Positions 8,521 to 17,394 of a stretch of 64,000 nucleotides of DNA are shown piece after piece. Origin of the DNA: Pseudobdellovibrio exovorus JSS (GTDB taxonomy: Bacteria; Bdellovibrionota; Bdellovibrionia; Bdellovibrionales; Bdellovibrionaceae); assembly GCF_000348725.1 (NCBI RefSeq), contig NC_020813.1, positions 2,339,563 through 2,403,562 on the forward strand, in the 5' to 3' direction. The notes under the pieces were generated by a model. That model did no database searches. It was not told where the DNA came from and was given only the letters and a program-made list of their open reading frames with translations. Positions within the stretch are counted from its first letter, which is position 1; each line of letters begins with the position of its first letter. Made by a program: the position numbers and the translations under genes.

Positions 8521-8695
8521 GTAGAGGTTCGAGGGCGTAAGACTCATCGAAAATAAACCTTACAAGCATATTTTTGGGGGCTGTCCCTGACAATGGTGTG
8601 CAAGCTCACCTCGTAGTGAGAAGCCTAAAGTTGTTATCATGGTCACCCACCTTGCGAAACAGAGGTTTACTTTCAGAGTTGCTATCGAATCTTTT
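8521..8695 (+). ncRNA. ssrS: 6S RNA
   Basis: Primary-sequence landmarks of bacterial 6S RNA occur in order: GGGGGCTGTCCCTGAC (compare GCGGGCCAGUCCCCUGAG of E. coli), then the segment GTGAGAAGCCTAAAGTTG (compare GAGAAGCCUUAAAACUG), then TCACCCACCTTG (compare UUCACCUUG). The ends pair as a closing stem: GGTTCGA (8526-8532) with TCGAATC (8685-8691), and inside it GACTC (8541-8545) with GAGTT. A run of nine T follows from about 8692, completing a Rho-independent terminator. 6S RNA binds the housekeeping RNA polymerase holoenzyme as a promoter mimic. The E. coli comparison is from memory, not an alignment run. Confidence 0.8.
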
Positions 8696-8889
8696 TTTTT
8701 GCTTTTTTTACCCTTCTACTGATCCATTTACACAACCTCCTCTTTTCAGCATCTTTTCGTCCCTGAGCTATTCACCTAGTTTTATGTTTTCCTCGTTTGA
8801 ATGACCCGAAACAGCTTATTTTTTAGACTCCTTTCCGATCTTCCTACTTGCTGGCTCTTTTTCAGAGTCAATATGCCACTAAACTGATT

Positions 8890-8905
8890 TGGCTTGAACC
8901 TTGCT
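8890..8905 (+). promoter_or_regulatory. Candidate sigma-54 promoter of the coiled-coil protein gene
   Basis: TGGCTTGAACCTTGCT matches the -24/-12 consensus TGGCACGnnnnTTGCW at all but two positions, with GG and GC exactly 10 bases apart. Transcription would start near 8916, leaving a leader of about 57 bases ahead of the ATG at 8974, which has a good GGGGG ribosome site. An enhancer site for an activator is not recognised. The stretch between the 6S RNA and this site (8700-8889) shows nothing else that I can name. Confidence 0.5.
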
Positions 8906-8973
8906 TAATGCTCTGTCGACTCTAAAAAATTCAGACTTTCTGAATCGGTACAGGGGAAACACACGGGGGAAAC

Positions 8974-11190
8974 ATGAAACTTGTTCGTTCACTTCATTCG
9001 GTTGCAGTCGTTGCGGCCCTATTGGGGGGCTTCGTTGCCGAAGCTAATAATAAAAAAGTAAAAGAAAGCCGCGATTGGTCTTTGTGGGAAAGCACAGTGA
9101 ATAACTCTGTGGTTTGCTACATGCAGGCCAACAAAGATCACTATTACTTCCTGATTATGAAAACCAAAAACAGTCCTAACGTAGAAGTGATGATGCAAAC
9201 GCCGGAAAACAAGCGCGGCGTAACAGGTATGACTGTGACTATCGCAGGTGTTCCCAACCAATTAACTTTTGCTGACATTAACGGTCGCAAAACCCACTAC
9301 TGGGGTATTGGCAAAAATCTTTCTTCTTTCATCAATCAGATGAGAACAGAAAGTCCTAAACTACAAGTGCGTGGCGTGGGCGGATCTAAAGATGAAGCGG
9401 TTGAAATTTCAACTCGTGGATTCGGTGCGATGTTAACAGAAATGCAAAACCGCTGTAATAACGGTGCTGGTTTAGTTAATCCAGAAATGGAAGCCAACTT
9501 CTTAGCGGCAGTTCCTGACTTTGTTAATCCGTTGACGATTGATTTCAACAAAGCCACTCAATTGCGTGGAATCCACGCCGGCGCTTACGCTGATGCCAAC
9601 CAGATCGTGATGACTCAGGCGGAATTAGCTAACGCCATCAAAAAGTACCAACCTTTAACTGACGAATTAAATCAAAACCGCTCGACAGCGTCTTACATTC
9701 AGAACACATCGTTACCTCAGGCTCAAAGTTCTTTGGCACAGGCTCAAAGAATCCAAGCTGAAGGCCGCGGCGAAATCAGCCGCATTGATGCTCAGATTCC
9801 GGGATTGAATACTAAAATTCAAAATTCACAAAAGGCACACGACACAGCACGTGCCGCATTGGCTCCGCACGAGCCTGAGTTCAACAGATTGAATTCAGGT
9901 CTGTCAGGTGCCCAGTCTAATTTAAGTCAAGCCCAAAGCCGCTTAGCTTACATTGAAGACCGCCTGCGTACAGGTTCCCAAAGGATTTCGTCTTTAAGCT
10001 ATGAAGCCAACACTTTGGAAAGAAGTCTTTCACAAAAGCGCAACGACATGAGCTACGCTCAGTCCGCTTATGATCGCGCTTCACGCGAGCGTTCAAGCTA
10101 CAATGTCTCTTACGAAAGAGACCGCCGTCTGCGCGGACACTTCGAGTACTCACGTCTGCAATCTGATCTACGTTCTGCTGACAACAACTTGCGTTCAGCT
10201 GAAATGCAAGAGCAACAAGCCCGTCGTGAACGCGACCAGATCGACTCACAATTACGTCAATGCCGCGTTCAACCGATGATGGCTGAGGGTGATATGACTG
10301 TGGCGCAAGTTCGCCCTGACGGCCCGGGCTTCGGTGGTCCCGGTGGTCCTCGCCCTCCAGGTGGTGGACCGGGCGGACCTCGTCCTCCGGGTGGTGGCGG
10401 TCCTGGCCACGGTGGCCCGGGTGGTCCTCGTCCTCCAGGCGGCCCGGGTGGACCAGTGCCTCCGACTCCTCCAGCTCCACGCGACTGCAGTCACTTAGAG
10501 CGCTCGTTATTATCAGCTAACCAAAACTTAGAACGTGCAAAAGATGCAGTCAGATCAGCAAGCAATCAACGCAATATGGTCAGCTCGCGCATCAACCAGA
10601 TCGAAAGACAGATCGACAACGAAGTGAACAGTGAATACAGCGTCTTAGTAAATCGCGAAGATCAAGCACGTCGTGAATTAGACCGTATCGCGAACTCTCT
10701 GCGCAGTGATGAATCGCGCATTTCACAAATTCGCTACACTGAATTGCCAGCTTTAGAGCGTGAACAATCTAGCCTGACAAACGAAAGACCTTCAACTCAG
10801 CAGGCGATTTCACAGGCACAAGCTGACATCAGCCGTATCAACCAAGAGCTGACTCGCTTTAAATCTTCAACTGGTTGGGATCGCAAGGCTGAATCAGTAC
10901 AAAGCACTCGTGCTCAATTAGAAACGGATCAAAGAAACTTAGCCAATGCTCAGGCACAGAAAAGTTCTTTACAGCGTCAGCTTGAAACTGCGATCGCACA
11001 AGAGCCGCAACTGCGCGCGCAAGTGGATTCGTTGAATGCACAGTTGAATTCTTTGAACGCCCGTGCGAACGAATTGAACCGCGGACTTGCAAACTTACCG
11101 GCAGAGCGTGCCCCATATGATGCCCGCATCAGTTCATTACAAACCAACTTACGCGCAAGACAAATCGAGTTTTTAAACTTGCTTCGCTAG
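8974..11190 (+). CDS. Exported coiled-coil protein with Gly/Pro-rich hinge
   Basis: The 738-residue protein starts with a signal peptide (cleavage probably near AEANNKK, residue about 25). Residues about 35-170 form a globular domain with paired cysteines that vaguely recalls the IalB family (RDWSLWES...VVCYMQ). Residues about 215-435 and 500-738 are long heptad-like helices rich in Gln, Ala, Ser and Arg. Between them lies a hinge built from repeats of GGPRPPGG (about residues 450-495). It is probably a periplasmic or surface-exposed fibrous protein, function unknown. The gene is monocistronic: sigma-54-like site upstream, strong terminator downstream. The hinge DNA (about 10320-10480) is far more GC-rich than its surroundings. 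Confidence 0.75.
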   Translation: MKLVRSLHSVAVVAALLGGFVAEANNKKVKESRDWSLWESTVNNSVVCYMQANKDHYYFLIMKTKNSPNVEVMMQTPENKRGVTGMTVTIAGVPNQLTFADINGRKTHYWGIGKNLSSFINQMRTESPKLQVRGVGGSKDEAVEISTRGFGAMLTEMQNRCNNGAGLVNPEMEANFLAAVPDFVNPLTIDFNKATQLRGIHAGAYADANQIVMTQAELANAIKKYQPLTDELNQNRSTASYIQNTSLPQAQSSLAQAQRIQAEGRGEISRIDAQIPGLNTKIQNSQKAHDTARAALAPHEPEFNRLNSGLSGAQSNLSQAQSRLAYIEDRLRTGSQRISSLSYEANTLERSLSQKRNDMSYAQSAYDRASRERSSYNVSYERDRRLRGHFEYSRLQSDLRSADNNLRSAEMQEQQARRERDQIDSQLRQCRVQPMMAEGDMTVAQVRPDGPGFGGPGGPRPPGGGPGGPRPPGGGGPGHGGPGGPRPPGGPGGPVPPTPPAPRDCSHLERSLLSANQNLERAKDAVRSASNQRNMVSSRINQIERQIDNEVNSEYSVLVNREDQARRELDRIANSLRSDESRISQIRYTELPALEREQSSLTNERPSTQQAISQAQADISRINQELTRFKSSTGWDRKAESVQSTRAQLETDQRNLANAQAQKSSLQRQLETAIAQEPQLRAQVDSLNAQLNSLNARANELNRGLANLPAERAPYDARISSLQTNLRARQIEFLNLLR

Positions 11191-11213
11191 GTCTGTTGAG
11201 ATTTTAATTCTTG

Positions 11214-11251
11214 AAAGGGATTCGATCATGTCGAATCCCTTTTTTTATTTT
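11214..11251 (+). terminator. Rho-independent terminator of the coiled-coil gene
   Basis: AAAGGGATTCGA and TCGAATCCCTTT form a perfect 12-bp stem with a 5-base loop, followed by a T-run. It lies 24 bases after the stop codon. Confidence 0.9.
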
Positions 11252-11264
11252 GTTAGTTTCTTTA

Positions 11265-11289
11265 TGTCTCGTAGTGAGACACTTTTTTT
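11265..11289 (+). terminator. Second terminator-like hairpin
   Basis: TGTCTC-GTAGT-GAGACA forms a 6-bp stem with 5-base loop followed by CTTTTTTTG. It lies 14 bases after the first terminator and may act as a back-up or end a short separate transcript. Confidence 0.5.
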
Positions 11290-11388
11290 GAAATACTCTT
11301 ATTTTTCGACTGATCACATGCGCTTTCTGGTCCTTCTGACAGTCCAGATCGCTCGAGTCTTTTCGCAAAATTACCGATAAATTTAAGA

Positions 11389-13488
11389 GTGAAAAATCGT
11401 TATTTTAACCTGTGTTTATTAATACTTGCGCTGATTTGGGTGGGAGCTTGTACTCCGATCCAGAACTCGCGTTTTAATGAATACCTTTCGCAGAAATACG
11501 AAATTCCAGAATGTAAACAGCACTACACCTATGCCTCTAAAACATCTCTTGTCGGAACTGCCGTGTTCTACAAGCGTGGTGTGAATCTTGTGTTACAAGG
11601 TGGTGAATTAAAAAATATGACACTGGGCGATCCCTTAGCTACACCACTTCCTATTCGTTTCGCTGAAGTGGCGGTTTACGATTCTAAGAATCAAATCATT
11701 CAATGTGGTAAAACCGATAATAACGGAAATCTAAAAGCTTTAGATGCTGTTTCTAATTTAGAAATTCCAGCCATTGCGGGCAACTACACTGCCAGAATTT
11801 TTTCGCGTATCAATCACACGTTAACTTTTGCCGGAAAACCTGATTTTGCAGTCAATGTTGCTGTCAAAAAAGATAAGTACACAAATGAGCTTCACTCTTT
11901 AAGCGCCTCTTTTTCTTCTAATGCGCGCGACGATAGCAGTGTTCGCCTAGTCGCCTATGCCCGTCAGACAGATTCAATGGATGTGGAGGGTGGTGCGTTC
12001 AACATCTTGAATAATATGTACACGGCGTACAACTACATTCGCTCGAATACGGGTATCACCAATACGACTTGCTTAAGCGAAAAACTAAATGTCTACTGGC
12101 GCATCGGATTTAATCCTGCTCAGTATATCTACCCCGATCTAGATCCTTCTGGTTTAGGCAATGGTAGTTTTTACGATCAATCTAATAACTCGCTTTATAT
12201 CACAGGTGGCCGTTTAGGAAATATCTCGTTGGAAGTGACGAATCACTTTGACGATTACGTCACTATACACGAATTAGGTCATCATATCGAAAATGTCTGT
12301 GGCTCATTAAGAACCCCAGGCGGTTCACATCAAATCATTACACGTATCGATCCCCGTTTAGCATGGGCTGAAGGCTGGGCTAATTATTTTGCGGCACAGG
12401 TGATGTACAATTCGATTCAACAGTTAAATCCTGAATTTACAACTAAGATGGCCACGTCCGGAATCACCGATACGAATTGGACTTATCTTTTTGCCTCAGA
12501 GGGTTTTTCAGACTCCGTACAAAACATTGGTAGCGGCGGCGGATTTATGTTTGATCTGAAAAAGCCTGGAAATAATCCGGACTCATGGCAAAGCGGTATT
12601 TTCTTTGGACAACCTTTCGATAAAGTTGATCCTTCCCGCTACTTTGGTGAAGGTCACTTCCGTGAAGGTGCTATCACACGTGGACTATTTAAGTTTACCA
12701 ATGCCTGTGGTGCGAACTGTATTTCTTCAGGGAATGAAATTCCTTTTAGCTATATTTGGTCTGCCATGAATAAGCAAACTGGCATTGGACAATTACAGTA
12801 CATTTACAAAAGCTCTTTAAACTTGTTTGAACTGATTAAGTCATCACTAGGCGCAGCGACATGGAATAGTGTTTATCGCACCTTCAACGCCGCAGTGACT
12901 TCGGAAGCCTTACATTTATTCTCGGATGGGTATTACAACTCGGGCAGTGTTTATTCATGGATTCCTTATGGAACTTATTTAACAACAGTGACCGCTGGAT
13001 CTTGTTCCCAAACGCTTAGAATTGAACCACGCTCAGACGACCCAGTTCTAACAGGAACTAATTCAGATCAACGCTACTCAAATCACTTTTATACTTTAGA
13101 TTTAAATTACCTCAGTAATGTCAGCGAACTCAGTGTGACTTTTACCAAGACTGTTTCTGGCGGAACCGACACCGAGTTTGATTTACTTTTATATGATGGC
13201 AGCAACTACTTCTCTGTCGATGATTACAGTTGTACCACTCAGCGCGATGCCTATGGCACATGCTTAGGTTCGTTTGCTCCGAGCCGTGGTATTAACGAGT
13301 ATGTCGTCCGCTATGACCGCCGCGCGGGTGCGATTAATACGAAAACAATCCGTGACTTAAATACTTTAAATAAGAATCGCCGTTATTTATTAAATATCCG
13401 TGCTTACACAGCGAATAAATCTATCAACTCACTAACAGAGTACGAGTACAGAATAACCAACCAAAATGGAGATAACATATGTCCATAA
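11389..13488 (+). CDS. HExxH zinc-metalloprotease lipoprotein, copy 1 of tandem module
   Basis: The frame starts with GTG at 11389. The 699-residue product has a lipoprotein signal with lipobox VGAC (Cys21). An N-terminal beta-rich domain (about 55-165) contains PIRFAEVAVYDSKNQIIQCG. The catalytic domain has HELGHH at residues 294-299 and the downstream glutamate in LAWAEGWANYF (Glu328), a gluzincin-like layout. The C-terminal domain (about 530-699) starts with a YSNHFYTLDLN segment and ends in a repeat-like RYLLNIRAYT region, and may bind substrate or surface. It should be a cell-surface or periplasmic lipoprotein protease; substrate unknown. It is a paralog of the gene at 14053 and overlaps its small partner by 10 bases. 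Confidence 0.75.
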   Translation: MKNRYFNLCLLILALIWVGACTPIQNSRFNEYLSQKYEIPECKQHYTYASKTSLVGTAVFYKRGVNLVLQGGELKNMTLGDPLATPLPIRFAEVAVYDSKNQIIQCGKTDNNGNLKALDAVSNLEIPAIAGNYTARIFSRINHTLTFAGKPDFAVNVAVKKDKYTNELHSLSASFSSNARDDSSVRLVAYARQTDSMDVEGGAFNILNNMYTAYNYIRSNTGITNTTCLSEKLNVYWRIGFNPAQYIYPDLDPSGLGNGSFYDQSNNSLYITGGRLGNISLEVTNHFDDYVTIHELGHHIENVCGSLRTPGGSHQIITRIDPRLAWAEGWANYFAAQVMYNSIQQLNPEFTTKMATSGITDTNWTYLFASEGFSDSVQNIGSGGGFMFDLKKPGNNPDSWQSGIFFGQPFDKVDPSRYFGEGHFREGAITRGLFKFTNACGANCISSGNEIPFSYIWSAMNKQTGIGQLQYIYKSSLNLFELIKSSLGAATWNSVYRTFNAAVTSEALHLFSDGYYNSGSVYSWIPYGTYLTTVTAGSCSQTLRIEPRSDDPVLTGTNSDQRYSNHFYTLDLNYLSNVSELSVTFTKTVSGGTDTEFDLLLYDGSNYFSVDDYSCTTQRDAYGTCLGSFAPSRGINEYVVRYDRRAGAINTKTIRDLNTLNKNRRYLLNIRAYTANKSINSLTEYEYRITNQNGDNICP

Positions 13489-14018
13489 AAATTCTTGCTT
13501 CGTTTTTTGTCGCCGCTTTCGTGGCCATTTTACTTTATTACACCCAATCATTGGCTCCGAAGTCCTCGACACCTGCTTTTGCTAAATCGAGTTTTGCCTC
13601 TGCAGATATTCCTCGCTCACAATTTAGTAGCAAAGGTGTCGTCAACAGAGTGATTCAAGTCAAAATCACTCACGAAAATGTGAAAAAGAATTCCGACAAA
13701 AATGCCATTCAGGCCGAAGTCAGCATTCCTTTCGACTTTAATGGACCACTTTCTTATCGCTGGAAAATTGGCGAAAATGTCACCGTTATTGAAGGTGAGC
13801 TGACAGGACAATTATCTGAATTGCGTAAAGAGTCTCCGGCTAAATTTAAGATTGTGGTCACAGGATTCAGTTTAGAGTCCAACCACCATGTCGGATTTGA
13901 AATTTTAGGTGAACAAAGTGGCCATCGCATCAGCGGTGACAGCTTAATTGCCTCGGACCCCGAAAGCACTTTTGAGAATGTGGTGCAAAATGTAGAGAAG
14001 ATTAAGGCTTCCAAATAA
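13479..14018 (+). CDS. Membrane-anchored partner protein, copy 1 of tandem module
   Basis: The 179-residue protein has one N-terminal hydrophobic segment (ASFFVAAFVAILLYYT) followed by a beta-rich periplasmic domain. The core YRWKIGENVTVIEGEL...GFSLESNHHVGFEILGE aligns by eye with the protein at 16167. It begins inside the end of the protease gene, so the two are translationally coupled. A role in folding, localising or inhibiting the protease is plausible but is inference from the conserved pairing. A hairpin with a single bulge (14000-14027) spans its stop codon. Confidence 0.65.
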   Translation: MSIKILASFFVAAFVAILLYYTQSLAPKSSTPAFAKSSFASADIPRSQFSSKGVVNRVIQVKITHENVKKNSDKNAIQAEVSIPFDFNGPLSYRWKIGENVTVIEGELTGQLSELRKESPAKFKIVVTGFSLESNHHVGFEILGEQSGHRISGDSLIASDPESTFENVVQNVEKIKASK

Positions 14019-14052
14019 AGCTTAATCATAACCACCACTTAAGGACTTAATT

Positions 14053-16191
14053 TTGAAAAACTTGTTGCACGTACTTCCCTCTTTAATACTTTCAAGCGCG
14101 CTAATCAGCAGTTGTGTGCCATTAAAGATCGACACGCCTGCGCCGACACCAGCTCCGGCGTGTACGTCAGTGGTCCCAGAAGTGGCGGCCTGTAGCCCTA
14201 TTGACTATAGCTCTGTCAGTACGATCACTGTCAGCGGGGAAGCTAAGTTTCAAAAGCGCTCTATTATTCGCAGCGGGAACTCTTTATTTTTAAGCGGCAA
14301 TGCAGATTTAATTGAGCTACCTATTCGTTTTGCTGAAGTTCAAGTTCTAAATAGCTCTGGCTCATTAGTTCAATGTGGCGTTACCGATGGGACCGGACAA
14401 CTGCGCGCTTTTAATGGTTCGTCCGCTTTAACTATTCCAACAACCAGTGGCAGTTATGTCGTCAAAGTTATTTCCCGCACAAATACCACCTTCCCATCCT
14501 CTGGGGCCAGCTTCACAACTAATGCCTCAGTTAAAAAAGATATCTGTACTAATTCCCATCACTCGATTTCCAAGACATTTACTTCTATGGGAACAAATGT
14601 AACGATTCCCACAAATGATCTTTTGGCAACCGCAAAAGAAAATGACGATGTTAGCATCCCCGGTGCTGCATTTAATATTTTAAATAATCTGATAACAACC
14701 TATGAATACCTTTCCTCATCTGTGGGAACGACACAAAATCTAAGCTGCTTAAATCCTAAACTAGACATGTACTGGCAAGCTGGATTTAATCCCGCTCAAT
14801 ATATTTACCCAAATGTCTCACCTGCTGATGTTGATAATGTTTCCTTTTATTTGCGCGGCTATAACGAGTTGTACATCAATGGCGGTAAGCTCGGTGATGT
14901 GAGAAAGGCCGACACAGACCATTTTGATGATGCCGTCGTTATTCATGAAATTGGCCATCATATTGAAAGCGCCTGCGGTAAAGCCGATTCTCCGGGTGGA
15001 GCCCACAACGGTTTATTCCGTATTGATCCACGATTAGCATGGTCTGAAGGTTGGGGAAATTTTTTAGGGGCCCATGTTATTCGTAATAATTTCGATAAGA
15101 TCTACAATAATAGCAGTGCCGTACGCACAGCACTGTCTGGAGTTGCCATTAACAACTCTACAGACTGGAATTTCTATTTAGATACATCTGGATATGCAGG
15201 CGATGCTTTTGTAACCACGCCACGAGAGCTGATTCGATTTGAAATGATTCGCGATGGTACAGATCCCGAACGAGTGGCCACAAACTACCTAGGATACGAC
15301 TACCACTACGACAAAGTTGATGGCACAGCAAATCCAGGTGAAGGGCATTTTCGCGAGGTTTCTATCGCGCGCAGTTTATTTAAAATATCGAACACCTGTG
15401 ATCCGGCAACTCGATGTGTGGCTGAAACGACAGATCCTTCTCCGACAACTTACTTTTCTGAAGTGTGGAAGTCTTTTGTAGATTTAGGACAAGGATCATT
15501 TCCGTTCAGAAGCTCGGTGCGTTTCTATGAAAGATTCAAGGCGGTATTAGCTCCCAACCCGCTACCCGCAGAAGTCACAACTATTTTGACTAACGAAGCT
15601 CAGCAACCACACGGTGACGCTGTTTACACATCAACAGACTTAAATTGGCCCAGCTATGGTATCAAGTTAGTTCCACAGTCCACTGAATGCAAAATACAGT
15701 TCCATCCTCGTAAAGAACCAGCTAAGGCTTACATTCAAGGCTTGGATGATGAACGTTCTGATCCGCGCTATTCAAATCACTTTTACTATGTGGATTTTAA
15801 TACGATTAATGCTAATACCATCACTTTAAGTGCTACACATTTAGCTGGTTCAAATGTGGATTTAGACTTAGCTCTGATGCCAGAGGCTTATCGCTACCCA
15901 GAGAGTCCTTGTATCAACTACAATAGTAGTTATATCTGTACAGCTTATACTAAAGTTCCAGATTCCAACTCGCAATTTATTCGCTATTCAAGAACTAACT
16001 CTACGGCAACATCTCAAACAGAGAGTTTAGTCAATCTTGCGACTCTGCCGAAAACGGCTCGCTACGTTTTAAATTTACGAGCCTACACCGCAGGCTCTGC
16101 GATCACAGTTTCTAATTCCACAGTTTATGAGTATACACTGACGACAAATAATGCAGGAGAATACCTATGTCCAGACAACAGCAATTACTAG
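14053..16191 (+). CDS. HExxH zinc-metalloprotease lipoprotein, copy 2 of tandem module
   Basis: The start is TTG at 14053, with AAGGA 6 bases upstream. The 712-residue product has a lipobox ending ISSC (Cys21, as in copy 1) and the same domains: PIRFAEVQVLNSSGSLVQCG in the N-terminal part, VVIHEIGHHIESACG as zinc motif, LAWSEGWGNFLGAH with the second-shell glutamate, GEGHFREVSIARSLFKI, and the C-terminal SNHFYYVDFN and RYVLNLRAYTAGS segments. It is colinear with copy 1 but considerably diverged, so the duplication is old. It overlaps its own partner gene by 25 bases. Confidence 0.75.
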   Translation: MKNLLHVLPSLILSSALISSCVPLKIDTPAPTPAPACTSVVPEVAACSPIDYSSVSTITVSGEAKFQKRSIIRSGNSLFLSGNADLIELPIRFAEVQVLNSSGSLVQCGVTDGTGQLRAFNGSSALTIPTTSGSYVVKVISRTNTTFPSSGASFTTNASVKKDICTNSHHSISKTFTSMGTNVTIPTNDLLATAKENDDVSIPGAAFNILNNLITTYEYLSSSVGTTQNLSCLNPKLDMYWQAGFNPAQYIYPNVSPADVDNVSFYLRGYNELYINGGKLGDVRKADTDHFDDAVVIHEIGHHIESACGKADSPGGAHNGLFRIDPRLAWSEGWGNFLGAHVIRNNFDKIYNNSSAVRTALSGVAINNSTDWNFYLDTSGYAGDAFVTTPRELIRFEMIRDGTDPERVATNYLGYDYHYDKVDGTANPGEGHFREVSIARSLFKISNTCDPATRCVAETTDPSPTTYFSEVWKSFVDLGQGSFPFRSSVRFYERFKAVLAPNPLPAEVTTILTNEAQQPHGDAVYTSTDLNWPSYGIKLVPQSTECKIQFHPRKEPAKAYIQGLDDERSDPRYSNHFYYVDFNTINANTITLSATHLAGSNVDLDLALMPEAYRYPESPCINYNSSYICTAYTKVPDSNSQFIRYSRTNSTATSQTESLVNLATLPKTARYVLNLRAYTAGSAITVSNSTVYEYTLTTNNAGEYLCPDNSNY

Positions 16192-16769
16192 CATCTATTT
16201 TTGTGTTAATAGCTGGAGGCTTTTTAGGATATCACGGTGTTAAGTGGGCCCAGCCCGATTCGACACAAAATCGCTTTATTGCATCCCAACCCAGAATGAG
16301 CAAGGTGGGTTTAGAACAAACAGCTCGTCACTTCTTCGACATAAAAGTGGACACTCAACAACTCGCTCAAAAAGATGACGACGTTTCCGAAGTAAAAGTT
16401 ATTATAACGGCGATTCGACCTCTTCCAACTGGTTTGATCTACAACTGGCATCTTGCGGAAAATTCGCAAACATTGGAAGGCTCGTTACAAGATCAACTGG
16501 GATCTTTAAATGTTGGTGAGTCGCGTGAGTTGGTTTTAAAACTGCGTGGCTTTTCTAAAGAAAATCGAAAGTATTTGAGTTTTGAAATCAAAGGTGATGT
16601 GAGCAGTATTCCCGTACAACGTGAAGTTTTAATCTCTTCACGTATTGAAGACTCTTTGGAATATGCTATCTATCAAAATGAGCTTAACCAACAAGGCAAT
16701 GCTCAACAAAACACACAAGAGGAATCACCTTCGCGTGGTAAGTTCTCTCCTGAAAATGTGATTCGCTAA
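16167..16769 (+). CDS. Membrane-anchored partner protein, copy 2 of tandem module
   Basis: The 200-residue protein has an N-terminal membrane segment (LLASIFVLIAGGFLGYHGV) and a beta-rich domain with YNWHLAENSQTLEGSL and LRGFSKENRKYLSFEIKGD. These correspond position by position to segments of the 179-residue protein at 13479. It adds a Gln/Asn/Ser-rich C-terminal tail. Its ATG lies within the end of the copy 2 protease gene. Confidence 0.65.
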   Translation: MSRQQQLLASIFVLIAGGFLGYHGVKWAQPDSTQNRFIASQPRMSKVGLEQTARHFFDIKVDTQQLAQKDDDVSEVKVIITAIRPLPTGLIYNWHLAENSQTLEGSLQDQLGSLNVGESRELVLKLRGFSKENRKYLSFEIKGDVSSIPVQREVLISSRIEDSLEYAIYQNELNQQGNAQQNTQEESPSRGKFSPENVIR

Positions 16770-16830
16770 TAGACTCATATGAACTGAGATAACGAGTTTA
16801 CGCTCTGTGTCCGTAAACAGGGCCTGGCAC

Positions 16831-17394
16831 CTAAAGAGGAATCACTTCCACTGATGGGTCAAATTCGTCTTTCAGTATCCCGTCAATAGCCATCAATGTT
16901 CCTGTTGTGGCACTTGGGCACGTTCCACAGGCACCTTGATAGATGACGTACACTTTATTATCTTCAAACTTCACGACTTCAATATCGCCACCATCACCCT
17001 GTAAACCAGGACGGATGGTGCGATCTAAGATCTCTTCGATTCTTTGTAGATCAGGTGAAAGATTTTGGCGTGCAATTTTCTTTTCGTCCAAAACTGTTTG
17101 GTTCGGGTTATGTACTGGCATGCGAGTTTGAATCACAGCACAGACCTGCTTACTCACTTCATCGCTGTCATAGTCAAACTGATGCGTTACTGTGATCACA
17201 TTCTGAAAGAAGTGGACCTGACGAACTCCATCTATTTGGAATAGTGAACTCGCTAAATTATTGTGTTCAGCTTCCTGTTTATCTGAATAGGTCGCTTTTC
17301 CTTCATTCAGCACGGGAAGATTTAATACAAACTTCCATGCCGCAGGATTCGGTGTAGCTTGAACTCGAATTAGAACTTCTTGGCTAGTACTCAT
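16831..17394 (-). CDS. Nfu/NifU-type iron-sulfur carrier protein
   Basis: The 187-residue protein has an N-terminal Nfu_N domain (VQATPNPAAWKFVLNLPVL) and a C-terminal NifU domain with GDGGDIEVV and the cluster-binding CxxC in GACGTCPSATTGTL. Nfu proteins receive [4Fe-4S] clusters from the assembly scaffold and pass them to apo-enzymes. The gene overlaps the sufS stop by four bases and is the last gene of the suf operon, which supports a carrier role for SufBCD-built clusters. Confidence 0.9.
   Translation of the reverse strand: MSTSQEVLIRVQATPNPAAWKFVLNLPVLNEGKATYSDKQEAEHNNLASSLFQIDGVRQVHFFQNVITVTHQFDYDSDEVSKQVCAVIQTRMPVHNPNQTVLDEKKIARQNLSPDLQRIEEILDRTIRPGLQGDGGDIEVVKFEDNKVYVIYQGACGTCPSATTGTLMAIDGILKDEFDPSVEVIPL

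Noticed and set aside
8574-8804. Plus-strand frame of 76 codons after the first 6S landmarks
   Set aside because: It lies over the 6S RNA and its T-run terminator, giving a Phe/Ser-rich sequence without a plausible ribosome site.
10320-10480. CRISPR-like or satellite repeat array
   Set aside because: The repeats are in frame, encode GGPRPPGG units and have no unique spacers; this is a protein hinge.
9917-10494. Long minus-strand reading frames opposite the coiled-coil protein gene
   Set aside because: They arise from the GC-rich, stop-poor hinge and codon bias of the real plus-strand gene; composition (many His, Arg, Asp repeats) is typical of antisense shadows and no start signals are present.
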